DNA of 64,000 nucleotides. It comes from Burkholderia sp. Nafp2/4-1b. Lineage in GTDB: Bacteria > Pseudomonadota > Gammaproteobacteria > Burkholderiales > Burkholderiaceae. Under the pieces are notes generated by a model, which worked only from the letters and a program-made list of their open reading frames with translations, was not told the origin of the DNA and did not search any database. Of the stretch, positions 40,513-52,200 are shown piece after piece. The stretch lies in assembly GCF_003635165.1 (NCBI RefSeq), contig NZ_ML058616.1, forward strand, positions 124,001 through 188,000, given 5' to 3'. A program made the position numbers and the translations under genes. Every line of letters begins with the position of its first letter. Within the stretch, counting starts at the first letter, position 1.

Positions 40513-41855
40513 TTGAGTACGCCAGCCACCGACGACTGGGTCGCGCGCAGCCTGCGCGCGGTCTGGCATCCCTGCACCCAGATGAAGCACCATGAGCGCC
40601 TGCCGCTCGTTCCCGTCGCGCGCGGCGCCGGCGTATGGCTGTACGACCGCGACGGCCGCCGCTACTTCGACGCGATCAGCTCGTGGTGGGTGAACCTGTT
40701 CGGCCATGCGAATCCGGACATCAACGCGGCGCTGAAGGACCAGCTCGACACGCTCGAACACGCGATGCTCGCCGGCTGCACGCACGAGCCGGCGATCGAG
40801 CTCGCGGAGCGGCTGCACGTGCTCACCGGCCGCACGCTCGGCCACGCGTTCTTCGCGTCGGACGGCGCGTCCGCCGTCGAGATCGCGCTGAAGATGAGCT
40901 TCCACGCGTGGCGCAATCGCGGCCGCACGGACAAGCGCGAATTCGTGTGCGTCGCGAACAGCTATCACGGCGAGACCATCGGCGCGCTCGGCGTGACGGA
41001 CGTCGCGCTGTTCAAGGATGCTTACGATCCGCTGATCCGCCACGCGCACGTGGTCGCGTCGCCCGACGCGCGCGGCGCGCTGCCGGGCGAGACGGCAGCC
41101 GACGTGGCAGGCCGCGCGCTCGACGACGTGCGGCGCCTGTTCGCCGAACGCGCCGACCGGATCGCCGCGCTGATCGTCGAGCCGCTCGTGCAATGCGCGG
41201 CCGGCATGGCGATGCACGATCCGTCGTACGTGCGCGGGCTGCGCACGCTGTGCGACGAGTTCGGCGTGCACCTGATCGCCGACGAGATCGCGGTCGGCTG
41301 CGGACGCACCGGCACTTTCTTCGCGTGCGAGCAGGCCGGCGTGTGGCCGGATTTCATGTGCCTGTCGAAGGGCATCAGCGGCGGCTACCTGCCGCTGTCG
41401 CTGGTGCTCACGCGCGACGACGTGTTCGCGGCGTTCTACGACGACGACACCACGCGCGGCTTCCTGCATTCGCATTCGTACACCGGCAACCCGCTCGCGT
41501 GCCGTGCGGCGGTCGCGACGCTCGACCTGTTCGAGCGCGACGACGTGCTCGCCGCCAATGCGCGCAAGTCGGCCACGCTGCGCGCCGCGCTCGCGCCGCT
41601 CGACGCGCACCCGCACGTGCGGCACCTGCGCGAGCTCGGCACGCTGTTCGCGTTCGACGTCGCGCTCGACGGCGACGCGGCACGCGGCTTCTCGCGGCGC
41701 TTCTTCGAGCGCGCGCTCGAGCGCGAACTGCTGCTGCGCCCGATCGGCACGACCGTGTACCTGATGCCGCCGTACGTGATGAGCGACGACGACATCGCGT
41801 GGCTCGCGCAGCGCACCCGCGACACGCTCGACGCGACGCTCGCGGAGGTCGCACG

Positions 41856-41859
<4 letters not shown>
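40513..41859 (+). CDS. bioA: Adenosylmethionine-8-amino-7-oxononanoate aminotransferase
   Basis: A 448-residue class III aminotransferase. It shows [11 protein letters not shown] near the start, [36 protein letters not shown] and the PLP lysine K286 in [12 protein letters not shown]; the end matches BioA. It makes 7,8-diaminopelargonate with AdoMet as amino donor. The TTG at 40513 has GGAG five bases upstream and gives the family length; an in-frame ATG at 40480 would add eleven residues without a better site. First gene of bioA-bioF-bioD-bioB; overlaps bioF by ATGA. Confidence 0.95.
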
Positions 41860-43063
<1,204 letters not shown>

Positions 43064-43067
<4 letters not shown>

Positions 43068-43198
43068 ATCGCCCGCTCGCTCACTGGCTTTGCATGAGAC
43101 CGGAATACGCGCTGAAGCGCTACTCCGGATCGACACGTCCGCTGCCCGCCGAAGGGGCGGTTGCCCCGTTTGGCACAGACCGGCAGGAGGCAGCATGA
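43064..43198 (+). CDS. Small open reading frame coupled between bioF and bioD
   Basis: A 44-codon frame, [20 protein letters not shown]..., whose ATG overlaps the bioF stop (ATGA at 43064-43067) and whose TGA overlaps the bioD ATG (43195-43198, again ATGA). Such exact coupling on both sides is expected for a translated gene or a translational bridge. The peptide has no signal or membrane segment; it is basic and contains single Cys and two Trp/Tyr-type aromatics. No homology is known to me. It covers the bioD ribosome site AGGAGG, so its translation may set bioD expression. Confidence 0.5.
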
Positions 43199-43914
43199 CC
43201 GCACCGCTCTCCGTCTTCGTCACCGGCACCGACACGGAAATCGGCAAGACCTTCGTGTCGGCCGCGATGCTGCACGGCTTCGCGCGGCACGGGCTGCGCG
43301 CGGCCGCGCTGAAGCCCGTCGCCGCCGGTGCGTATGAACGCGACGGCGTCTGGCGCAACGAAGACGCCGACCAGCTCGACGCGGCCGCGAACGTCGTGCT
43401 GCCGCCCGAACTGCGCACGCCGTTCCTGCTGAAGGCGCCGGCCGCACCGCATATCGTCGCCGCGCAGGAAGGCGTGACGCTCGACCTCGACACGATCGTC
43501 GCGAGCCACCGCGAAGCGCTGACGCGCGCGGACGTGGTGGTCGTCGAAGGCGTCGGCGGCTTCCGCGTGCCGCTCAACGACACGCAGGACACGGCCGATC
43601 TCGCGGTCGCGCTCGGCCTGCCCGTCGTGCTCGTCGTCGGCGTGCGGCTCGGCTGCATCAGCCACGCGCTGCTGACGGCCGACGCGATTGCCGCGCGCGG
43701 CCTCACGCTCGCCGGCTGGGTCGCGAACCACGTCGACCCGGCCATGTCCTACGCCGACGAGAACGTCGCGACGATCCGCGACTGGCTCGCGCGCGAGCAT
43801 CGCGCGCCGCTCCTTGGCCGCATCGCGCACCTGGCGCCGGCCGCCCCCGAATCCGCCGCGGCGATGCTCGACATCGCCGCGCTCGTCGATACGCTGCGCC
43901 ACGCGCAGCATTGA
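43195..43914 (+). CDS. bioD: Dethiobiotin synthetase
   Basis: A 239-residue ATP-dependent ligase. The P-loop is GTDTEIGKT (11-19, K18), with ALKPVAAGA, the [11 protein letters not shown] switch region and [12 protein letters not shown]. It forms the ureido ring of dethiobiotin from diaminopelargonate and CO2. CAGGAGG lies six bases before the ATG. The start overlaps the end of the 44-codon frame; bioB follows after 36 bases. Confidence 0.95.
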   Translation: MTAPLSVFVTGTDTEIGKTFVSAAMLHGFARHGLRAAALKPVAAGAYERDGVWRNEDADQLDAAANVVLPPELRTPFLLKAPAAPHIVAAQEGVTLDLDTIVASHREALTRADVVVVEGVGGFRVPLNDTQDTADLAVALGLPVVLVVGVRLGCISHALLTADAIAARGLTLAGWVANHVDPAMSYADENVATIRDWLAREHRAPLLGRIAHLAPAAPESAAAMLDIAALVDTLRHAQH

Positions 43915-43950
43915 CGCCCCGATCCCCGTATTCACGACAGGAAAACCACC

Positions 43951-44970
43951 ATGACCCAAGCCCAGAGCGCCGCCGTGCAACCCGCCGCGATCCCCGTGGC
44001 CGCCCCGACGTCGCAGCGCTGGCGCGTCGCCGACGTCGTCGCGCTGTTCGAGCTGCCGTTCAACGACCTGATGTTCCGCGCGCAGCAGGTGCATCGCGAG
44101 CACTTCGACGCGAACGCGGTGCAGCTGTCGACGCTGCTGTCGATCAAGACGGGCGGTTGCGAGGAAGATTGCGGCTACTGCTCGCAGTCGTCGCACCACG
44201 ACACGGGCCTGAAGGCCGAGAAGCTGATGGACGTCGACACGGTGCTCGAAGCCGCACGCGCGGCGAAGGCGAACGGCGCGAGCCGCTTCTGCATGGGCGC
44301 CGCGTGGCGCAACCCGAAGGAGCGCCACATGCCGGCGCTGACCGAGATGGTGCGCGGCGTGAAGGAACTGGGCCTCGAAACCTGCATGACGCTCGGCATG
44401 CTCGAGGACGAGCAGGCGCAGCAGCTCGCGAACGCCGGCCTCGACTACTACAACCACAACCTCGACACGTCGCCGGAGTTCTACGGCCAGGTGATCTCGA
44501 CGCGCACGTACCAGGATCGTCTCGACACGCTCGACCGCGTGCGCGATGCGGGCATCAACGTGTGTTGCGGCGGCATCATCGGGATGGGCGAATCGCGCCG
44601 TGAACGCGCGGGCCTGATCTCGCAGCTCGCGAACCTGAACCCGTATCCGGAATCGGTGCCGATCAACAACCTCGTCGCAATCGAAGGCACGCCGCTCGAA
44701 GGCACCGCGCCGCTCGACCCGTTCGAGTTCGTGCGCACGATCGCGGTCGCGCGCATCACGATGCCGAAGGCGGTCGTGCGCCTGTCGGCCGGCCGCGAGC
44801 AGCTCGACGACGCGATGCAGGCCATGTGCTTCCTCGCGGGCGCGAACTCGATGTTCTACGGCGACCAGTTGCTGACGACGAGCAACCCGCAAACGCAGCG
44901 CGACCGTGCGCTGTTCGAGCGCCTCGGGATTCGTGCGAGCCAGGCCGACGCGCTCGCGGAGAACGCGTAA
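43951..44970 (+). CDS. bioB: Biotin synthase
   Basis: A 339-residue radical SAM enzyme. The cluster motif is C70-x3-C74-x2-C77 in [13 protein letters not shown]; other conserved stretches are [22 protein letters not shown] and [14 protein letters not shown], which hold the [2Fe-2S] ligands, and the [11 protein letters not shown] end. It inserts sulfur into dethiobiotin. Last gene of the biotin operon, followed by a strong terminator. Confidence 0.97.
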   Translation: MTQAQSAAVQPAAIPVAAPTSQRWRVADVVALFELPFNDLMFRAQQVHREHFDANAVQLSTLLSIKTGGCEEDCGYCSQSSHHDTGLKAEKLMDVDTVLEAARAAKANGASRFCMGAAWRNPKERHMPALTEMVRGVKELGLETCMTLGMLEDEQAQQLANAGLDYYNHNLDTSPEFYGQVISTRTYQDRLDTLDRVRDAGINVCCGGIIGMGESRRERAGLISQLANLNPYPESVPINNLVAIEGTPLEGTAPLDPFEFVRTIAVARITMPKAVVRLSAGREQLDDAMQAMCFLAGANSMFYGDQLLTTSNPQTQRDRALFERLGIRASQADALAENA

Positions 44971-45007
44971 GCGGCCACCGCGCGGCGCGCATCGGGCGCA
45001 AACGACA

Positions 45008-45034
45008 AAGCCGGGGCATGCCCCGGCTTTTTTT
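45008..45034 (+). terminator. Rho-independent terminator of the biotin operon
   Basis: AAGCCGGGGCATGCCCCGGCTT is a near-perfect palindrome (9-11 bp stem) followed by seven T. It starts 38 bases after the bioB stop and can also serve the convergent cutC, though the T side favours bioB. Confidence 0.93.
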
Positions 45035-45093
45035 CGTCCGCTCATCCGATCATCCGCGCGCCTGCTCGCCGGCGCGCGGCGCCGGCATGCGCA

Positions 45094-45819
45094 TCACACG
45101 TGCGCCGCCGCCCCGTCGAGCGCCGCGCGCACGCGTTCGATCTGCTGCCCGTCGACGGGTGCCAGCACCTCGCCGCGCACCCGCACGCCCGAGCCGAAAT
45201 GCACCGCGCGCACGCCGGTCGCGCGAACGAAATCGCCGACCGCGTCGACCGTGAGCCCCGAGCCGGCCAGCACCGTGCAGGTCGAGCCGGCCGCCTGCCG
45301 CACCAGTCGCGTGATCGTCGCGACGGCATCGAGCACCGACGGATGGCCGCCCGACGTCAGCACCGACGTGACGGCCGGCACGCGCAGCAGCGCGTCGAAT
45401 GCGGCGTTGAGATCGCGCGACACGTCGAACGCGCGGTGGAACGTCAGGTCGCGCCCGTCCGCGGCGGCCGCGATGCGCGCGAGCGCGTCGAGATCGACGT
45501 CACCGTGCGCATCGAGCGCGCCGAACACGACGCCGTTCGCACCGGCCGCGACGGCTGCGCGCACGTCGCGCTCGATCACGCGCAGGTCGTCGGTGTCATA
45601 GACGAAGGAGCGGCTGTGCGGGCGAACGATCACGTTCACCGGAATCGGTACGGCCGCCACGACGGCCTCGATCAGGCCGACGCTCGGCGTGAGGCCGCCT
45701 TCGGCGATCGCGGTCACGAGTTCGAGCCGGTCGGCGCCCGCGCGGGCGGCGGCCTTCGCGTCGCCGACGGTCGTGGCGATCACTTCGAGGAGGACGGAGG
45801 AAGCGGCGGTTCGGTTCAT
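45094..45819 (-). CDS. cutC: CutC family protein
   Basis: A 241-residue TIM-barrel protein. LLEVIATTVGDAKAAARAGADRLELV, EGGLTPSVGLI, VIVRPHSRSFVY and DLTFHRAFDVSRD are typical of CutC, followed by VLTSGG and LAGSGL. The family was linked to copper homeostasis in E. coli, though its real role is doubtful; there is no copper gene nearby. It is convergent with bioB and lies ~80 bases after the EAL gene on the same strand. Confidence 0.92.
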   Translation of the reverse strand: MNRTAASSVLLEVIATTVGDAKAAARAGADRLELVTAIAEGGLTPSVGLIEAVVAAVPIPVNVIVRPHSRSFVYDTDDLRVIERDVRAAVAAGANGVVFGALDAHGDVDLDALARIAAAADGRDLTFHRAFDVSRDLNAAFDALLRVPAVTSVLTSGGHPSVLDAVATITRLVRQAAGSTCTVLAGSGLTVDAVGDFVRATGVRAVHFGSGVRVRGEVLAPVDGQQIERVRAALDGAAAHV

Positions 45820-45896
45820 CGGCGGCTCGCGATTCGTCTGGACAATTCGCGCATCCTAGCCGAGCGGCGTGAACCGCGCCAGCGTGCCGGCCGGCG

Positions 45897-47183
45897 CTAT
45901 GCGCCGTCCGCTTCCTCGTCGATCCAGTCGATATCGCCGCACAGCACGTGCTGGGCATCGCCGATCCGCACGGCGATCGACAGCGTCACGCACGGCTGCG
46001 CCTCGTTGATCGACAGGTACGGGCGCGTCACCTGCACGCGGCCGGGCTCGGCGATCGCCGTGCGGAAATACGGCCGCCGCAGCCAGTTCGCGCCCTGCGC
46101 ATCCGCCAGCGGCGAGAAGCGCGCCTCGGCAAGCGCGCGGTCCGCGCGCAGCACGACGTTGCGGCCCGCCTGACGGCCGCGCGCATCGAGCAGGAAGCAG
46201 CGCGCGGCGGCGTCGAGCGCGAGGTAGTTCCAGCACACCTCGTCGAGCGGCTCGCCGGCCGCGAGCCGCTCGGCCGCCCGCTCGAACGCGCGCAGGTACG
46301 GCGCGAGCCGCTGCGCGTCGCGCCGCTCGCGCGCTTCGGTTTGCTGACGATAGCGCTCGGTCAGCTCGCCGATGCAGCCGGTCGCCGTCACGCTGTCGGG
46401 CAGCCCGGGCGCCGGGCGGCCGAAGTAATAGCCCTGCACGAAATCGGCCTCGCATGCCAGCGCGATCTGCGCGTCGTGCTCGGTCTCGATCCCTTCGACG
46501 AGCACGAGCTTGCCGGCCTCGTGCAGCAGCGTGACGAGCCCGTGCAGGATCGCGGTGAGCCCGGTGCGATGTGCCGCGTGCGACAGCATGATCCGGTCGA
46601 GCTTCACGATGTCCGGGTTCAGCTGCCAGATCCGCTCGAGGTTCGAGTGCCCGGCGCCGAAATCGTCGAGCGCGATCAGGAAGCCCTGCGCGCGGAATTC
46701 GCGCACGGCCTCGGCGAGCCGCTCGACGTCTTCCGCGCGCTGTTCGAGCACTTCGAGCACGATGCGACGCGGCGGCATCTGGAGCCGTTTCAGGTTCGCG
46801 AGCAGCGCGGCGGCCTGGAACGGGTCGGTGAGCACGCCCGGATGCACGTTGAGGAACAGCCACTCGCGCTCGGCGCCGAGCAGCATGAAGTTCTCGAGAT
46901 GCAGCGCCTGCGCGAGCCGGTCGAGCTGCAACAGCTCGCCGTGGCGCGCGGCCGCACCGAATACGTCGAGCGGCGACACCGCGCGGTCGAGCGCGTCATG
47001 CGCGCGCAGCAGCGCCTCGTAGCCCACGGCCCGCTGGTGCGACAGGCTGAAGATCGGCTGGAACACGGTCGTGAGCGTCAGGTCGTGATGCTGGGTCGCC
47101 AGGCGTTCGAGGCCGGAGCTCATCTCCCGCTCGAAACGGTACGGCGACGCCGCGGCCGGACGCTCCTGCTGCGCGATCGTCAT
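45897..47183 (-). CDS. EAL-domain c-di-GMP phosphodiesterase with C-terminal sensor-like domain
   Basis: A 428-residue protein. The EAL domain (~35-265) keeps the catalytic set: E56-A-L in YEALLR, FLNVHPG, EVLEQRAED, ALDDFGAGHSN, DIVKLDR, LVEGIE and QGYYFGRPAP, so it should hydrolyse c-di-GMP. The C-terminal ~150 residues (NYLALDAAARCFLLDARGR, LRRPYFRTAI, VTRPYLSINEAQPCVTLSIAV) look like the Cache/PAS-like YkuI_C domain, so the enzyme may respond to a bound ligand. No membrane segment and no GGDEF domain. AGGAGG lies 9 bases before the ATG at 47183. Confidence 0.92.
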   Translation of the reverse strand: MTIAQQERPAAASPYRFEREMSSGLERLATQHHDLTLTTVFQPIFSLSHQRAVGYEALLRAHDALDRAVSPLDVFGAAARHGELLQLDRLAQALHLENFMLLGAEREWLFLNVHPGVLTDPFQAAALLANLKRLQMPPRRIVLEVLEQRAEDVERLAEAVREFRAQGFLIALDDFGAGHSNLERIWQLNPDIVKLDRIMLSHAAHRTGLTAILHGLVTLLHEAGKLVLVEGIETEHDAQIALACEADFVQGYYFGRPAPGLPDSVTATGCIGELTERYRQQTEARERRDAQRLAPYLRAFERAAERLAAGEPLDEVCWNYLALDAAARCFLLDARGRQAGRNVVLRADRALAEARFSPLADAQGANWLRRPYFRTAIAEPGRVQVTRPYLSINEAQPCVTLSIAVRIGDAQHVLCGDIDWIDEEADGA

Positions 47184-47475
47184 GACGCCCTCCTGGCGAG
47201 GCCGCCTGACGCGGCGGGTGAACGGAACGGCATGCGCAATATCATTGTGGAAATCCTCGGTTGTCCGGGCCATGCCGGACGGTACGCAAGCATCAAGCAA
47301 GCTCCGTGCAAGCGCTGAACCCGTGCGCCGCGCTCGCGTGCCGTGCCGCCGCACCAGTCTGACGCAGATCGGATGCACCGTTTGCGTGCACGCGCACCGC
47401 GGCACGCGAGCGCACCCGTCACGTCGTCACGCTACACTCCGTACAGTCGTTTCATTCTCCCCACCTGCCGTATCG

Positions 47476-49143
47476 ATGGAAATCGTTTTCACAGTCCTGA
47501 TCCTGCTGCTCACCGTCGCGCTGTCAGGCGCGATCACGCGCGTGCTGCCGTTGCGGCTTCCGCTGCCGCTGATGCAGATCGTGTTCGGCGCGATGCTCGC
47601 GTGGCCGAAGCTCAACCTGCACGTCACGTTCGATCCCGAAATCTTCATGCTGCTGTTCATTCCGCCGCTGCTGTTCGCGGACGGCTGGCGGATTCCGAAA
47701 CGCGAGCTGTACCTGCAGCGCCGCGCGATCCTGATGCTCGCGTTCGGGCTCGTGTTCATGACGGTACTCGCGGTCGGCTACTTCGCGCATTGGCTGATAC
47801 CCGAGTTGCCGCTGCCGATCGCGTTCGCGCTCGCCGCCGTGCTGTCGCCGACCGACGCGGTCGCGCTGTCGGGCATCGCGGGCAAGGGCCGGATCCCGCC
47901 GCAACTGATGCACATCCTCGAAGGCGAGGCGCTGATGAACGACGCGTCGGGCCTCGTCGCGCTGAAGTTCGCGATCGCGGCCGCGCTCACCGGCATGTTC
48001 TCGCTGCGCGAAGCGTCGGTCACCTTCGTGATCGTCGCGGCCGGCGGGCTCGCGACCGGCGCGATCGTCGCGTGGCTGTTCAGCGCGGTGTCGACGCGCC
48101 TCCTGAATGCCGAGCAGGAAGGCGACCCGGCTCCCGGCATCGTGATGACGCTGCTCGTGCCGTTCGCCGCGTATCTGTTCGCCGAGCACCTCGACCTGTC
48201 CGGCGTGCTCGCCGCCGTGTCGGCCGGGATGATGATGAATTACACGAGCTTCTCCCGCAAAAGCACCGTCGCAGCGCGGGTGCGCGCGGAAAGCACGTGG
48301 GCGATGATCGAGTTCGTGTTCAACGGCATGGTGTTCATCATGCTCGGGCTGCAGCTGCCGCACATCATCGGCCGCGCGCTCGTCGACGCGCATCACACGA
48401 GCGACGCGCTCGTCGGCCGGATGATCTTCAACGTGTGCGCGATGATGCTCGCGCTGTATGCGATCCGCTTCCTGTGGGTCTGGCTGCTGCGCTGGATCGC
48501 GAGCCGCCGCGCCGCGCGGCACGGCCTCGCGGGCACGATGGCCGGCGTGCGCACGATCGCGGTGATGACGGTCGGCGGCGTGCGCGGCGCGGTCACGCTC
48601 GCCGGCGTGCTGTCGATCCCCGTCGCGCTGGCCGACGGCGCGCCGCTGCCTGGGCGCGACACCGCGATCTTCGTCGCGTCGGCCGTGATTCTCGGTTCGC
48701 TGATCGTCGCGGTGATCGGCCTGCCGCTGCTGCTGCGCGGCGTGCGCTCGACGCGCAACCCGCTCGCCGACGAGGAGCGCACCGCGCGCGCCGCCGCCGC
48801 GCAGGCCGCGATCCGCGCGATCGATTCGTCGCACGACGCCATCTCCGCCGATCTCGACGAATCGGGCGCCGCGCGCTGCGCGGACATCTCCGCGCGCGTG
48901 ATGGACCAGTATCGCCGCCGCCTCGCCGCGCTCGCCGAGGACGGCCCGACGCCGCGCGCCGAAGCGAAGCAGACCGAGACGATGGAATTGCAGATGCGGA
49001 TCGCGGCGGTGCGCGCGGAGCGTTCGGTGCTGTACCGGCTGCGCAGCGAAAGCCGGATTTCCGACGAGACGCTGACCAAGCTGATCCGCGAGATCGACCT
49101 GTCGGAAACGGCGCTGTCGACCCGCAAGAAAGGGATCGTCTGA
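47476..49143 (+). CDS. Na+/H+ antiporter, CPA1 family
   Basis: A 555-residue integral membrane protein with about twelve membrane segments in the first ~430 residues and a cytosolic tail of ~120. Conserved motifs: FIPPLLFADGW, LSPTDAVALSGI with the ion-binding aspartate, ALMNDASGLVAL, and GGVRGAVTLAG with the conserved arginine. It exchanges Na+ (or K+) for H+. The start at 47476 was chosen because the upstream frame lacks family residues; TACACT (~47431) is a possible -10. It is divergent from the EAL gene and convergent with the IOR gene. Confidence 0.92.
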   Translation: MEIVFTVLILLLTVALSGAITRVLPLRLPLPLMQIVFGAMLAWPKLNLHVTFDPEIFMLLFIPPLLFADGWRIPKRELYLQRRAILMLAFGLVFMTVLAVGYFAHWLIPELPLPIAFALAAVLSPTDAVALSGIAGKGRIPPQLMHILEGEALMNDASGLVALKFAIAAALTGMFSLREASVTFVIVAAGGLATGAIVAWLFSAVSTRLLNAEQEGDPAPGIVMTLLVPFAAYLFAEHLDLSGVLAAVSAGMMMNYTSFSRKSTVAARVRAESTWAMIEFVFNGMVFIMLGLQLPHIIGRALVDAHHTSDALVGRMIFNVCAMMLALYAIRFLWVWLLRWIASRRAARHGLAGTMAGVRTIAVMTVGGVRGAVTLAGVLSIPVALADGAPLPGRDTAIFVASAVILGSLIVAVIGLPLLLRGVRSTRNPLADEERTARAAAAQAAIRAIDSSHDAISADLDESGAARCADISARVMDQYRRRLAALAEDGPTPRAEAKQTETMELQMRIAAVRAERSVLYRLRSESRISDETLTKLIREIDLSETALSTRKKGIV

Positions 49144-49183
49144 GCACCGTGCACGCGTCCCGGCGACCCGGCCGCGCATAAAC

Positions 49184-49210
49184 AAACGGCGACGCGCACG
49201 TCGCCGTTTT
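49184..49210. terminator. Bidirectional terminator between the antiporter and IOR genes
   Basis: AAACGGCGAC and GTCGCCGTTT pair (10 bp) around GCGCAC, with T on the plus side and matching A on the other, between two convergent genes. Confidence 0.9.
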
Positions 49211-49230
49211 CACATCCGCGCGCGGTCGCG

Positions 49231-52200
49231 TTACTTCGCGACCACTACCGGAATCCCCTTCAGCATCCCCGCGCCCTTCATCTCGTCGAGCGCGTGCTGC
49301 ACGGCCGCGCTCGTCGCCGCGTCGATGCCGAGTTGCAGCGCGAGCTCGCGTTCCGCGCGCTTCACGCCCGCGAGGTTGCGCACCTTCACGTGACCGAAGC
49401 CGCGCACGCGCGCATGCAGGTCGGCCAGCTGCGTGACCTGCGCCGCATTGCCGGCGGTCGTCGCGGCGAGCGCGCGCGTGAGCGTCGTCTCGTAGTCGTC
49501 CGCGAGCGCGCGTTCCATCCGGCGCTCGGCCGTGCGGCCGAACGGATCGAGCCACGTGCCGCGCAGGCTGCGCACGCGCGCGAGCGCGCCGAGCACCGGC
49601 CACATCCACTGGCCGAACACGCGCTTCTTCGGCGCGCTGCCGTCGCGGCCGGCCTTCGCGACCGTCGGCGGCGCGAGGTTGAACTTCACGCGATAGTCCT
49701 GCCCCGGCACGCCTTCGAACTGCGCTTCGAGCGCGCTGCGGAACGCGCCGTCCGCGTACAGCCGCGCGACCTCGTATTCGTCCTTCACCGCGAGCAGCCG
49801 ATAGAACGTCGTCGCGACCGCGCGCGTGAGCGCATCGTCGCCCTTTGCGCGCGCCGCGTCGACCAGCGCACGGTAGCGCTCGACGTAACGCGCGCCGCCG
49901 TATGCGTCGAGGCGCGCTTCGCGATCGGCGATCAGGTCGGCGAGCGTCTCCGGCGCGGCGTGCGCGGCGGCCACCGTGTGGCGCGCGTTCCACAACGCGT
50001 CGAGGCCCGCGGCGTCACCCGCGGCCATCCGGCCGATCGAGAACGCGAGCTTGTTCATCGGCACCGCGACGTTGTTCAGTTCGATCGCGCGCATCATCGC
50101 GGCGAGCGATACCGGCACGAGGCCGAGCTGCCATGCGTAGCCGAGCATCAGGATGTTCGCGCCGATCGAATCGCCGAGGAATTTCGCGGCGAGCGCCTGC
50201 GCGTCGCAGCTCGACAGATAGCCATCGCCGGCCGCGTGATGCATCTTCTCGAGCAGCGCATCCGCGTGCAGGCTCGCGTCGGGATTCTGCACGAACGACG
50301 CGTTCGGGATCCGGTGCGTGTTGACGACGATGCGCGAACGCCCGTGGCGCACCGTCTGCAGCGCCTCGGCGCTCGCGCCGACGACCATGTCGCACGCGAG
50401 CAGCACGTCGGCCTGCTGCGTGTCGATGCGCACCTGGTTCAGCCAGCGGTCGCTCGACGCGATCCGCACGAACGACAGCACCGAGCCGCCCTTCTGCGCG
50501 AAGCCCATGAAGTCGAGCACCGACGCGCTCTTGCCTTCGAGGTGCGCGGCCATGCTGATCAGCGCGCCGACCGTCACGACGCCCGTGCCGCCGACGCCCG
50601 TCACGAGCATGTCGTACGGCGCCGCGTCCAAGTGCGTCGCGGGCACCGGCAGCGCGTCGACGCGCGCGGCCAGCGCCGCTTCGTCGAATGCGGCGCCGGC
50701 CGCCTTCTTCAGCGCGGCGCCTTCGACCGTCACGAAGCTCGGGCAGAAGCCGTTCACGCACGAGTAGTCCTTGTTGCACGACGACTGGTCGATGCGGCGC
50801 TTGCGGCCGAGCGGCGTCTCGAGCGGCTCGACCGACAGGCAGTTCGACTGCACGCCGCAGTCGCCGCAGCCTTCGCACACCGCATCGTTGATGAACAGGC
50901 GCTTGTCCGGGTCGGGGAATTCGCCTTTCTTGCGGCGGCGGCGCTTCTCGGCCGCGCAGGTCTGGTCGTAGATCAGCACGGTGACGCCCGGCGTCTCGCG
51001 CAGTTCGCGCTGCACCGTGTCGAGTTCGCTGCGGTGATGGAACGTCGTGCCGGCCGGGAACAGCCCGTGATGGCCGTCGTACTTCTCCGGTTCGTCGGAC
51101 ACCACGACGAAGCGCGACACGCCTTCCGCCTCGACCTGGCGCGCGATCTGCGGCACCGAGATGCTGCCGTCGACCGGCTGGCCGCCCGTCATCGCGACCG
51201 CGTCGTTGTAGAGGATCTTGTACGTGATGTTCGCCTTCGCGGCGACCGCCTGGCGGATCGCGAGGATGCCCGAGTGGAAGTAGGTGCCGTCGCCGAGGTT
51301 CTGGAACACGTGCTTCGTGTTGGTGAACATCGCATGCGCGGCCCAGTCGACGCCCTCGCCGCCCATCTGGATCAGGCCCGTCGTGTCGCGCTCCATCCAC
51401 GACGCCATGAAGTGGCAGCCGATGCCGGCCTGCGCGATCGAGCCTTCCGGCACCTTCGTCGACGTGTTGTGCGGGCAGCCGGAGCAGAAGTACGGCGTGC
51501 GCTTCACCGCGTCGGCTTCGTTCGACAGGATCTGCGGCGCGACGAGATCGACGACGCGCTCGCGGCGGTCGAGCGCCGGCTTGTGGCGCGCGAGCCATTC
51601 GGCGAACACCGGCAGGATCCGCGACGGGCGCAGCTCGCCGAGCTCGGACAGCAGGCAGGCGCCGGCCGCGTCGTGCTTGCCGAGCACGCGCGGGCGTGCA
51701 CCTTCGGCGCGGTTGTACAGGTAGTCCTTGATCTGCTGCTCGATGACGGGCCCCTTCTCCTCGATCACCAGCACTTCCGCGAGCCCGTCGACGAAGGTTT
51801 CGATGCGCGTCATCTCGAGCGGATAGGACAGGCCGACCTTGTAGATCCGCACGCCGGCTGCGTCGAGATCGTCGACCGTCAGGTCGAGGCGGCGCAGTGC
51901 TTCCATCAGGTCCAGGTGCGCCTTGCCGCAGGTGACGATGCCGACGTTCGCCTGCGCGCTCGGCGCGATCCACTTGTCGATGCTGTGGGCGCGCGCGAAG
52001 TGGCGCACCGCGTCGAGCTTCGCGGCGAGGCGCGCCTCGATCGTGAGGCTCGGCAGGTCGGGCCAGCGGTTGTGCAGGCCGCCCGCCGGCGGCGTGAAGC
52101 CCGGCGGCGCCGGCCACTGCGTCTGCAATGCGTCGAGATCGACGGTCGAGCCGGACTCGACGGTCTCCGAGATCGCCTTGAAGCCGACCCATGCGCCCGA

